The position numbers and the translations under genes were made by a program. 18,083 nt of DNA, from assembly GCA_022839045.1 (NCBI GenBank), contig JALHDI010000118.1, positions 1 through 18,083 on the forward strand, written 5' to 3'. Source of the DNA: Sporomusaceae bacterium (lineage in GTDB: Bacteria > Bacillota_C > Negativicutes > Sporomusales_B > UBA7701). The notes below the pieces were generated by a model that saw nothing but the letters and a program-made list of their open reading frames with translations, searched no databases and was not told the origin of the DNA. This document shows positions 7,611 to 13,720 of the stretch, piece after piece; position 1 is the first letter of the stretch, and every line of letters starts with the position of its first letter.

Positions 7611-7768
7611 TTATCATCATCCTCGTCGCCCTCGTCGCCGCCGCCCATGCCTATATGTTCGGCCGCTGGCTCTTCTTACACGGCAACAAGGCCGGCGCCC
7701 TCGTCGTCTATATCATCGCCGTCACCTGCGTCGCCCTGCCCGTCTACCGCTTCCTAACCGAGCCTTGA
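7607..7768 (+). CDS. Small two-helix membrane protein, probable germinant-receptor D-type subunit
   Basis: This is a 53-residue protein read from GTG 7607, overlapping the C-subunit stop (GTGA), with AAGGGAG at 7592-7598 giving 8 nt spacing. The product has two hydrophobic helices, about residues 2-17 (IIIILVALVAAAHAYM) and 30-47 (GALVVYIIAVTCVALPVY), joined by a short polar loop with RW and HGNK. Known biology: some Bacillus ger operons carry a D gene for a protein of roughly 55-80 residues with two membrane spans that modulates germination. Position as the fourth coupled cistron, size and topology all match that class. I infer function from context; no sequence identity to a named D protein was established. 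The terminator begins 11 nt after the stop. Confidence 0.75.
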   Translation: MIIIILVALVAAAHAYMFGRWLFLHGNKAGALVVYIIAVTCVALPVYRFLTEP

Positions 7769-7779
7769 TGCTACGAGGG

Positions 7780-7822
7780 AATAAACAAAAACGGCGGGCT
7801 CTCGCCCGCCGTTCAGTTTATT
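7780..7822. terminator. Bidirectional terminator between the ger operon and the YitT gene
   Basis: AACGGCGGGC (7790-7799), loop TCTC, then GCCCGCCGTT (7804-7813). The stem can be extended by AATAAAC (7780-7786) with GTTTATT (7816-7822), and A/T-rich flanks serve both directions. It closes the germination operon and the convergent YitT-family gene. Confidence 0.88.
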
Positions 7823-7829
7823 CAAGCAG

Positions 7830-8714
7830 CTAATCCTCTTCGCCGCTACGGTACTTCGGCAAACTGAACCCGTGGCCCAGCACCTCGACGGCATCCTGCA
7901 CTATCATCAAGGCGTGCGAGTCGATCGCGTCCACGATCGGCTTGATTTTGGCCATCTGGGTCAGCGTCACGACGACGAACACCACTTTTTTGTCCTCGCG
8001 GGTGAAGGCTCCCTGCCCCTTGATGAACGTTACCCCCCGCCCCACCTCATTCATTATCGCCGCCGCGATCTCATCGCTGCAATCAGAGACAATCAGCACC
8101 GTCTTCTTGGTATTGAAGCCGGCGATTACCTTATCGACTATCATCGCGCTCATATACATCGCGATCAGGGTGAACATCGCCGGCTTGGCGCCGAACAGGA
8201 AGGCGGCCACCGTCATCAGGGCGGCGTTGATACCCAGCATGACGTGACCGGCGTTGAAAGCAAAGTATTTTTTCACCAGCACCACGACTATGTCTGTGCC
8301 TCCCAGGCTGCCGTTCACGCGGAAAACGATTCCCGACCCGATGCCCGAAACGATGCCGCCGAAGACGGCTGACAGCAGCGTGTCGTCGACCGCCGGCTTT
8401 GCGGCGAGAAAACTGGTGGCGTCGATGGCGACGGTGAATGTGACCAGACCGTAGAGGGCGCACAGGAAATACGCCCTGTCCATGAAGCGGTACGCGGCGT
8501 AAAAGAGGGGGATGTTGAAAATGGCGATCATCAGGCCGATCGGCCAATCGGCCAGGTAATGAAGGATCATGGCGATCCCGGCGATGCCCCCGCTCAGCAG
8601 GAAGTGCGGCACGAAAAAAGCGTTGATGGCGATACCGCAGATAAAACCGCCGATGCCGGTAAACACGTACCGCGTCGCCTCACGGTGCCAATCTACCTTG
8701 GCCGTAAACTGCAT
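7830..8714 (-). CDS. YitT-family membrane protein (YitT domain plus DUF2179)
   Basis: A 294-residue integral membrane protein of unknown biochemical role. Five to six hydrophobic segments cover about residues 15-200; the recognisable YitT part includes GIAINAFFVPHFLLSGGIAG, then GIGSGIVFRVNGSLGGTDI. They are followed by a soluble C-terminal DUF2179-type domain with the segment RGVTFIKGQGAFTREDKKV and then VVVTLTQMAKIK. B. subtilis YitT/YpjC/YqfU have the same layout and about 280-290 residues. The frame stays open upstream to 8939, but ATG 8714 with GGAGG seven nucleotides before it and a promoter at 8764-8792 sets the start. The first residues (MQFTAKVDWHREATRY) are the usual cytosolic lead into helix 1. 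Some family members are linked to ion or compatible-solute homeostasis; no substrate is implied here. Confidence 0.93.
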   Translation of the reverse strand: MQFTAKVDWHREATRYVFTGIGGFICGIAINAFFVPHFLLSGGIAGIAMILHYLADWPIGLMIAIFNIPLFYAAYRFMDRAYFLCALYGLVTFTVAIDATSFLAAKPAVDDTLLSAVFGGIVSGIGSGIVFRVNGSLGGTDIVVVLVKKYFAFNAGHVMLGINAALMTVAAFLFGAKPAMFTLIAMYMSAMIVDKVIAGFNTKKTVLIVSDCSDEIAAAIMNEVGRGVTFIKGQGAFTREDKKVVFVVVTLTQMAKIKPIVDAIDSHALMIVQDAVEVLGHGFSLPKYRSGEED

Positions 8715-8763
8715 GCTGCTTCCTCCAAAAGGTCTTTTTCGGCTGGTCTCCCAACCGACTTTT

Positions 8764-8792
8764 ATTATATAGGGTGTCCCCGCCGCACGCAA
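8764..8792 (-). promoter_or_regulatory. Sigma-A promoter of the YitT-family gene
   Basis: Minus strand TTGCGT (8792-8787), exactly 17 nt, TATAAT (8769-8764). Initiation is predicted near 8757, giving a leader of about 43 nt. The leader contains a small dyad, GGTTGG-GAGA-CCAGCC, before the ribosome-binding site. Confidence 0.75.
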
Positions 8793-8843
8793 TAACCGTA
8801 ACAGAAGATGAAAACCCGCACGTGACCCTCCCCTGAAACGCGC

Positions 8844-8965
8844 GAGGCTGGCTAGAAAGTTCCAGCTGCCAGGCGCCCTGAGCACGCGCCGCGCCGCGTA
8901 CTCGGAACGTACGCAAGCCAGCGCCCGCAAGGGCAACACCGCAGATGGACTTTATAGCCAGCCTC
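8844..8965. repeat. 122-bp palindromic intergenic element
   Basis: The left arm at 8844-8869 and the right arm at 8941-8965 are near-perfect inverted copies. Reading GAGGCTGGCTA inward from each side, 25 of 26 positions align with two mismatches and one single-base bulge. Nested inside are GCGTAC (8896-8901) with GTACGC (8909-8914) at the centre, GCCC-GCAA-GGGC, and CAGG-CGC-CCTG. On the minus strand the order CTGCGGTGTTG, then GCGTACG, then GCGCCTGGCAG recalls a type of dispersed intergenic palindrome I associate with several anaerobe genomes, but I cannot verify that. No protein is encoded. It sits between the YitT promoter and the end of the HdrD-like gene. A MITE-like or REP-like element, or a large terminator-like RNA hairpin, would both fit. 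Confidence 0.7.
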
Positions 8966-8978
8966 CAAAGTACTGAGT

Positions 8979-10557
8979 CTAAAATTCGTCTTCCCAGGAA
9001 ACGAACGGCTTCTCGACATCCACCATCGCGTTCACCATCAGCTCGACAAGGCCGCCGTAGATGATGTTGTACTTGTCGCGGAAGCCGTAGTATTCCATGA
9101 GGGCGTCGCGGGCCGCGCCCTTGCAGTTCGAGCACGGGGCGCAGTAATATTTCGGGATGGCGGGGTCGAGGCAGTCCTTAAACACCTCCAGCACCTGCTT
9201 GGCCTTCATGCGTGATGCCACGCCGTCCCGCCATTCCGGGAAATTCATCGAATTCATCACCGCGAAGCCGCTGCCGCCGCCGCAGCAATAGTTCATCACC
9301 CCGGCGTTCGGCATCTCGCGGAACATCCCCGGCGGCGTGATCGCCTTGAGGACGTTGCGCTGCGGCGTAACGATGCCCATCAGGCGGACCATGTTGCACG
9401 GGTCGTGGAGCGTCACCGGGAAATTGTTCTTGCTCGGGTCGAACTTGATCGCCCCGCTGGTCACGATCTGCTCCAGAAGCGGCAGGCAGCCCTCGCGGGG
9501 GATGGCCAGGTCGCCCACGCACACCCGGTCGGCGATCTCCACCAGCGCCTTGGTAGCATGACCGCACTCGCCGACCACAATCCGCCGCACCCCCAGCCTC
9601 TTGGCCGCCTGCACCTGGGCAACGGCAACGCGGGCGAACTGGAAGTCGTCGTACCATGTGCCGTAGTTGACCCCTTCGTAACCCATCGATTCGCTCGACA
9701 GCGTCCAGTCGATGCCGGCGGCGTCGCTCGGGCCAGGATACGTACTCCCCGGCGTTATGGATGAGAAGGATGTCGGCGCCCTTTTTGTCGATCGGTATCT
9801 TGATCCTGCGGCCGATTCTCTCCTCAATGTCGTCTTCGATGAACTCGATGGTGTCGAGGAACGCGGCCGGCGTCATGCCGGTCGACGATCCGGTCTGCAG
9901 GTGGCGCATCGTGCCGCCCTTATGCACGCCCTCGGAAGCGATCCCCAGCTCCTGGCTGAATATTTTCCGCAGTTCGCGGTTCATCAGGCCGTTGTCCACC
10001 CCCACCGGGCAGGTGGCGGCGCAGCGGCGGCAGATGGTACAGCGGTAAGTCAGCTCGGCCAGGCGATAAATCGTTCGCCAGTTGAGCTCGACATCGGCGC
10101 CGACGAAGCCGCCCAGCAGCCGCCCCTCGGGGGTGAAATAGCGCTGGTACAGCTTGCGCAGCAGCTCGGAACGGTAATTGGGGCGGTATATGTCCTGGCG
10201 GCCGCTCTCGACGTAAATGGGGCAGGCCTCGTTGCAGGTGTTGCAGCGCACGCAGTAGTCGGTGCTCAGCGAGGTCGGCTGCATGAACGTCCAGTTGTTC
10301 TCCCTGGTGAACAACTTCTCCAGGCCGCGCAGGAACTTGTTGACAAGCTCCTCCTCCGCCTCCTTGCTCGCCGGCGGCGTCAGGGCGAGAGCCGAAAAAC
10401 CGTCGAGGGAAAGATCGTACTTCTCCTTCCAGTCCGGCTTGGCCGGCTTGAAAGCCTTCTCCTCGTGGCCGGGGACCGGGTCCAGGTCGGCCGTCGTCAG
10501 CGGGCACAGCGCCTCGGCCGGTTTGGCGATATCCTTCAGACGTACTTTATGCTTCAT
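8979..10557 (-). pseudogene. HdrD/DsrK-like iron-sulfur electron-transfer protein, frameshifted
   Basis: The intact relative would be a membrane-associated iron-sulfur protein of the heterodisulfide-reductase D type that exchanges electrons with the neighbouring membrane cytochrome. The N-terminal part (10557 to about 9727) has two 4Fe-4S motifs, CVRCNTCNEACP (Cys 102, 105, 108, 112) and CTICRRCAATCP (Cys 173, 176, 179, 183). The C-terminal part, in another frame, has the CCG-domain elements HDPCNMVR, NYCCGGGSG and CAPCSNC. The frame breaks at about 9715-9730, after SWPE and before DAAGIDW. Relatives as I remember them have roughly ten more residues between these motifs, which would mean a short deletion rather than a one-base error. 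ATG 10557 follows the cytochrome gene by 3 nt. The break may be real, an assembly error, or (less likely) programmed. Confidence 0.85.
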
Positions 10558-10560
10558 AAC

Positions 10561-11505
10561 CTACTTTCCCTCCTCCTTCGGCTTGGCCGGATTGGTTACC
10601 GCCTGCTCCAGCCAGGAGCCACCGGACTTCAGGTGGGGAGCGGACCACTCCGCCTTGTAATGCAGATAGCCACCGATCGTCTTGTCGAGGCCGCCGCCGG
10701 CGACGAGCGGCTCGTCGTCCCACATGATATTATGGTAGAAGAAATACTTGGCGGCAAAATGCAGCATGCGGCTGAAAGGCAGATAAATGAGGAAAATGCC
10801 GAACAGCAGCGCCTCCAGCGTCATCAGTGGCGGCAGGGCCACCGGCTTGAAGGCGTACAGCGACGCGGCGTAGCCGCGGGCGAGGACGAAAGAGGGGTCC
10901 TCGGCCAGCCATGCGGCCAGCCCCACGCCGAACAGGGCGATGAGCAGATAGAGATTGAGGAAGGTCACCGGCGACGAATAGTCCTTGAGATTCTCGTCCG
11001 TATAGCGCATCCACAGCAGCCCCAGGCAGCCGACCAGGCCGAGCACGAGGCCGCCCGCCCCTACGATCACCGTCGCGGCGTTCACCGCCTGGGCCCAAAA
11101 AATCGTCGACGCGCCGGAAATCTTCAGCCCGCTGAACAGTTCCACCAACGCGCCGAACTTGACTAGCCCTATCCAGGCGATGATGAAATAAAAACCGGCA
11201 TGCATCGGGTAGGAAAAATTCCACATCTTGCGGTTATAAAGAAAGGTCCGCTTGAGGAGGAGGATCTCCTCCGCCATCTCCTTCAGCTCATACCCGAGAT
11301 GAACGGGGCGGGGCTGCTTCCAGAACTCCGGCTTTTGAAAAACCGATCCCGCCGGCCCCTCGTGGGCGATCGGGTAAAGATCCCACCTGAGATGGCGGGG
11401 CATCGAAGCGATGGCGATAACCTTCTTCAGAGTAGCGACGACAAAGACGATGACGGCCAGATACATGAACGGGCCGGCGATCAGCCAGCCAAAGGTGTCA
11501 CCCAT
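10561..11505 (-). CDS. NarI/DsrM-like membrane cytochrome b subunit
   Basis: A 314-residue polytopic membrane protein resembling the gamma subunit of respiratory nitrate reductase and the DsrM/HmeC membrane subunits. Such proteins pass electrons between quinones and an iron-sulfur partner through heme b. Five or six hydrophobic helices are visible (about residues 5-27, 100-125, 138-165, 182-202 and 228-247). Candidate heme ligands lie in YPMHAGFY and in RMLHFAAKYFFYH. The HdrD-like gene follows directly, the usual two-gene order for DsrMK/HmeCD-type modules. ATG 11505 has only a weak G-rich ribosome-binding site (GGGGGGA). If the partner gene is really broken, this subunit may be orphaned. 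The physiological donor and acceptor are unknown. Confidence 0.85.
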   Translation of the reverse strand: MGDTFGWLIAGPFMYLAVIVFVVATLKKVIAIASMPRHLRWDLYPIAHEGPAGSVFQKPEFWKQPRPVHLGYELKEMAEEILLLKRTFLYNRKMWNFSYPMHAGFYFIIAWIGLVKFGALVELFSGLKISGASTIFWAQAVNAATVIVGAGGLVLGLVGCLGLLWMRYTDENLKDYSSPVTFLNLYLLIALFGVGLAAWLAEDPSFVLARGYAASLYAFKPVALPPLMTLEALLFGIFLIYLPFSRMLHFAAKYFFYHNIMWDDEPLVAGGGLDKTIGGYLHYKAEWSAPHLKSGGSWLEQAVTNPAKPKEEGK

Positions 11506-11540
11506 AGGCGTAGTCCCCCCGTGTAGATTATTTCACTTCA

Positions 11541-11568
11541 ATTGTAGCAGACTGACCCCGGACTTCAT
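11541..11568 (-). promoter_or_regulatory. Probable promoter of the cytochrome/iron-sulfur pair, poor -35
   Basis: Minus strand TGC followed by TACAAT (11546-11541) gives an extended -10. The best -35 candidate is a weak ATGAAG (11568-11563) at 16 nt. Initiation is predicted near 11534, about 29 nt before the start codon. A weak -35 combined with an activator-like dyad just upstream suggests dependence on a regulator. Confidence 0.45.
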
Positions 11569-11569
11569 A

Positions 11570-11585
11570 TGTGGTTTTTGTCACA
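11570..11585. promoter_or_regulatory. CRP/FNR-family-like operator dyad
   Basis: TGTGG-TTTTTG-TCACA matches the CRP-type dyad TGTGA-N6-TCACA with one mismatch. Its centre (11577.5) is about 43 bp upstream of the predicted start of the minus-strand redox transcript, close to the class II activator position of -41.5. It also overlaps the -35 of the divergent promoter for the EVE gene. Motif-based inference only. Confidence 0.35.
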
Positions 11586-11608
11586 AACTCATAGAGGAAA
11601 GTTATAAC
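11578..11608 (+). promoter_or_regulatory. Possible sigma-A promoter of the EVE-domain gene
   Basis: TTGTCA (11578-11583) and TTATAA (11602-11607) are 18 nt apart; taking TATAAC (11603-11608) gives 19 nt. Initiation near 11615 would place the strong hairpin at 11636-11670 inside the leader. Confidence 0.4.
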
Positions 11609-11635
11609 CTGATAAGCAATGAGTTCAGGAAAATC

Positions 11636-11670
11636 CGCGCAGCCGCCGGCAGGTTGCCGGCGGCTGCGCG
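11636..11670. other. Perfect 16-bp hairpin in the leader of the EVE gene
   Basis: The arms at 11636-11651 and 11655-11670 are exact inverted copies (CGCGCAGCCGCCGGCA and its complement) around a 3-nt loop, GGT. On the plus strand no T run follows, so it is not a classical terminator for transcription toward the EVE gene. On the minus strand only GATTTT follows. It could be an attenuator, a processing or stability element, or a pause site. Confidence 0.75.
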
Positions 11671-11708
11671 GGGAATACTATCGGCAGAGAAAAGCGGAGG
11701 TGGTGACG

Positions 11709-12122
11709 GTGGCTTTCTGGCTGATGAAAACCGAGCCCGACGAATTCGGCTACGACGACCTTGGCCGCCTGGGGCGCGACCGCTGGAACGGGGTGCGCAA
11801 TTTCCGCGCCCTCGCCCACATGCGGCAAATGGCGGCCGGCGACCTAGTTTTCATCTATCACACCGGCAAGGAGAAGGCCATCGTCGGCGTCGCCGAGGTT
11901 GTTGCTCCCGCATATCCTGACCCGGCCGGCGACGACAAGCGCTTCGTGGTCGTTGACGTGGCTCCGCGCTACCGCCTCCGGCGGCCGGTTACGCTACGGG
12001 AGGTCAAAAGCGATCCAGCCTTCGCTTCCTGGGAATTGGCCCGCCTCCCCCGCCTGTCGGTTATGCCCGTGCCGCCGCAACTTTGGCGTCAGATACTCGA
12101 CATGGCGCAGGAAAATATCTGA
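11709..12122 (+). CDS. EVE domain-containing protein
   Basis: A 137-residue single-domain protein. It opens with AFWLMKTEPDEFGYDDL and continues with WNGVRNFRALAHMRQM, GDLVFIYHTG and IVGVAEVV, the standard EVE-domain order. EVE is a PUA-like fold that binds modified bases in DNA or RNA; stand-alone bacterial members have no settled physiological role. The frame is open from 11619, but the leader hairpin and codon context argue against the longer forms. GTG 11709 sits 8 nt after GGAGG (11696-11700), whereas GTG 11703 is too close, and the resulting MAFWLMKTEP start matches the family. Monocistronic, followed by a strong terminator. Confidence 0.92.
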   Translation: MAFWLMKTEPDEFGYDDLGRLGRDRWNGVRNFRALAHMRQMAAGDLVFIYHTGKEKAIVGVAEVVAPAYPDPAGDDKRFVVVDVAPRYRLRRPVTLREVKSDPAFASWELARLPRLSVMPVPPQLWRQILDMAQENI

Positions 12123-12130
12123 TGGCATGC

Positions 12131-12158
12131 AAAACCCGGGGGGAGCCCCCCGGGTTTT
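12131..12158. terminator. Bidirectional terminator after the EVE gene
   Basis: AAAACCCGGGGG (12131-12142) pairs with CCCCCGGGTTTT (12147-12158) around a 4-base loop: a 12-bp stem flanked by A and T runs. It can end both the EVE transcript and the minus-strand chemoreceptor remnant, whose stop is at 12187-12189. Confidence 0.9.
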
Positions 12159-12186
12159 GGTTCTGCACGCCGTCTATGGTAAAAAT

Positions 12187-13073
12187 CTAGACCTTGAACC
12201 TTGTCACCGCCGCCTGCTGTTCGCCCGCCATGTTGGCAAGTTCCCGGCTGGACGAGGCGATTTTCTCCAGCGACGCCGACTGTTCCTCGGTCGTCGTCGA
12301 CGCCGTCTGGGCCAGGCCATCGTATCCTTACTGATAACTCTGATCCCCGCGACTGCCCTGACCGTCTGATCGCTGTCGCGTATCAGGCGGCTGGCCGCGG
12401 TCGAAATCTCTCCGGCGCGGCCGGATACTTCTTCCGCAAGCCGGATTATGCTATAGAACGCTTCCCCGGCGGCATTAACCATCCGGGCGCCTGCGCCAAC
12501 TTCCCTGGTACCGTTCTCCATCGCCGCCACCACCTGCTGGGTGTCGGACTGGATCGTACCGATCAGGGCGGTTATCTGCCCGGCGGCCTGCTCCGATTGC
12601 CCGGCCAGCTTCCGCACCTCCTCCGCCACCACCGCGAAGCCCGTCCCTGCTCGCCGGCCCGGGCAGCCTCGATGGCGGCGTTCAAGGCAAGCAGGTTGGT
12701 CTGGCCGGCGATGCTGTCGCCTCTCTTTTCCTCGTGGGTACGGGCGATTGCGACGCCCTTTTCGTCGGTGACGGTGGCGCAATCAAGCTTGGCTTCCTTA
12801 ATAAGAGGCGCAAGCCCCCGCATGACGACGGCGGCGTCTTTGCCCTCGAGCGCCCTGACAAGCTCGGAATGCTTAACGAAGCCGGCGCCGTAATCGGCGG
12901 CCTCTTTCTTATATTATAGGTCTCCAGCAGGCTGTTCAAACCTTCCATGCCTCGCACGGCGTTTTGCTCGTAAGTCTTCTCCATGCTGGCGGAGAAGTAG
13001 TAAACGGCGCAACAACGATAAGCAGGACGATGTATGCCGACGATCTCCCCTTTATCCCGAGCGATCGCCCCAT
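12187..13073 (-). pseudogene. Decayed methyl-accepting chemotaxis protein (deletion plus frameshifts)
   Basis: An intact relative would be a membrane chemoreceptor signalling to CheA/CheW. Read on the minus strand, the pieces are: a start (MGRSLGIKG) with a first membrane helix (SAYIVLLIVVA); a Cache-like sensor piece (MEKTYEQNAVRGMEGLNSLL, then GLAPLIKEAKLDCATVTDEK, ending RTHEEKRGDSIAGQ); the signalling hairpin tip (AGQTNLLALNAAIEAARAGE, FAVVAEEVRKLAGQSEQAAG); and the C-terminal methylation helix (TTTEEQSASLEKIASSSREL) ending at 12187. The sensor is joined straight to the hairpin tip, so helix 2, HAMP and the first half of the signalling domain are missing. The frame changes four times, each a net loss of one base modulo three; one is clearly GGGG reduced to GGG near 12640. 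Non-functional as it stands. Confidence 0.88.
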
Positions 13074-13090
13074 GCTGATGCGCCTCTTTC

Positions 13091-13131
13091 TGTGAAATTG
13101 TTAACACAGTATAAATTTCACAGCTGTGTTA
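13091..13131. promoter_or_regulatory. Interleaved operator-like dyads upstream of the chemoreceptor remnant
   Basis: Two inverted repeats overlap: TGTGAAATT (13091-13099) with AATTTCACA (13114-13122), and TAACACAG (13102-13109) with CTGTGTTA (13124-13131). TGTGAA-ATTG-TTAACA (13091-13106) also resembles a Rex-type or CRP-type site with one half-site mismatch. They lie immediately upstream of the remnant's start at 13073. Probably a regulator-binding region; the regulator is unknown. Confidence 0.4.
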
Positions 13132-13157
13132 TCGGCGAATTACGCAAAAATTCGCAC

Positions 13158-13187
13158 AAAAAGGACGCCCTCTGGTTAGGGGGCGTC
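13158..13187 (-). terminator. Rho-independent terminator of the GlsB-like gene
   Basis: On the minus strand GACGCCC (13187-13181), a 10-nt loop, GGGCGTC (13170-13164), then C and TTTTT. The stem starts 19 nt after the stop codon of the GlsB/YeaQ-family gene. Confidence 0.8.
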
Positions 13188-13206
13188 TTTGCGGCAGAAA
13201 CTCGGA

Positions 13207-13476
13207 CTATTTGCTGGCTGTCGCCCGCGTCTTGGTAAACAGCCTCAGCACCCACAGGAAGAGCAGGGCTCCGACGGTACTGGTTATGATGGCTCCGATC
13301 ATGCCGTAGGCCGTAATACCCAAAAGGCCGAACACGAAGCCGCCCACCAGGGCGCCTACGACGCCTACCGCCATATCGCCCCACAGGCCGAATCCTCCCC
13401 CGCGGAAAATCTGGCCGGCAAGCCAGCCGGCGACGACGCCGATAATCAGGAACCATACTATTTGACTGAAATCCAC
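13207..13476 (-). CDS. GlsB/YeaQ/YmgE-family small membrane protein (transglycosylase-associated)
   Basis: An 89-residue, glycine-rich membrane protein with three hydrophobic helices (about residues 4-20, 34-52 and 56-78). The family signature is visible as IVWFLIIGVVAGWLAGQI, then a Gly-rich turn (RGGGFGLWGDMAVGVVGALV), then GGFVFGLLG. Family members are induced by envelope or general stress in several bacteria; the molecular activity is unknown, and the name transglycosylase-associated is historical. The GTG start at 13476 follows AAAGGAGTGG. A small dyad CACCAA-AAG-TTGGTG (13501-13515) lies just upstream and may sit in the leader or act as an operator. The gene has its own terminator. Confidence 0.93.
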   Translation of the reverse strand: MDFSQIVWFLIIGVVAGWLAGQIFRGGGFGLWGDMAVGVVGALVGGFVFGLLGITAYGMIGAIITSTVGALLFLWVLRLFTKTRATASK

Positions 13477-13617
13477 TTATTTTCCACTCCTTTCATCAAT
13501 CACCAAAAGTTGGTGCCGCACCCATAATATTGCCTGTTTATTCGCCTTTTATACAAAATGGGCCTCAATTCGCATGCCTGACTCTACGGGGGGAATATTT
13601 TCTCAGTCAGCCACGGA

Positions 13618-13667
13618 GGGTAAACAGCTCCGGCGGAGAATAAAAACAGAGCGGAAACTGTTTACCC
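13618..13667 (+). other. Leader dyad upstream of the SerA-like gene
   Basis: GGGTAAACAG (13618-13627) is an exact inverted copy of CTGTTTACCC (13658-13667). The 30-nt interval contains a smaller hairpin, CTCC-GGC-GGAG. The structure ends about 53 bp before the GTG start at 13721. It matches no riboswitch I can recognise (no T-box GGGTGG motif, for example). It may be an operator or a regulatory leader hairpin. Confidence 0.5.
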
Positions 13668-13720
13668 CTTCCATCGCAGCGGAAAGTCCGCCAGGTAAAG
13701 CGAAAGCGGGAGGTAGCTAC

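Noticed and set aside
8715..8939. N-terminal extension of the YitT-family gene, open to 8939
   Set aside because: The sigma-A promoter at 8764-8792 and part of the palindromic element lie inside it, and ATG 8714 has a proper ribosome-binding site. The extra residues are Arg/Ala-rich without family match.
9712..11166. 484-codon plus-strand open frame across the redox genes
   Set aside because: It lies antisense to two recognisable protein families, has no domain signature, and arises from GC-rich codon structure.
13574..13720. Upstream in-frame extension of the SerA-like gene
   Set aside because: No ribosome-binding site at 13574, and the extension holds a dyad leader and unusual composition. 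GTG 13721 has GGGAGG and the expected first beta strand.
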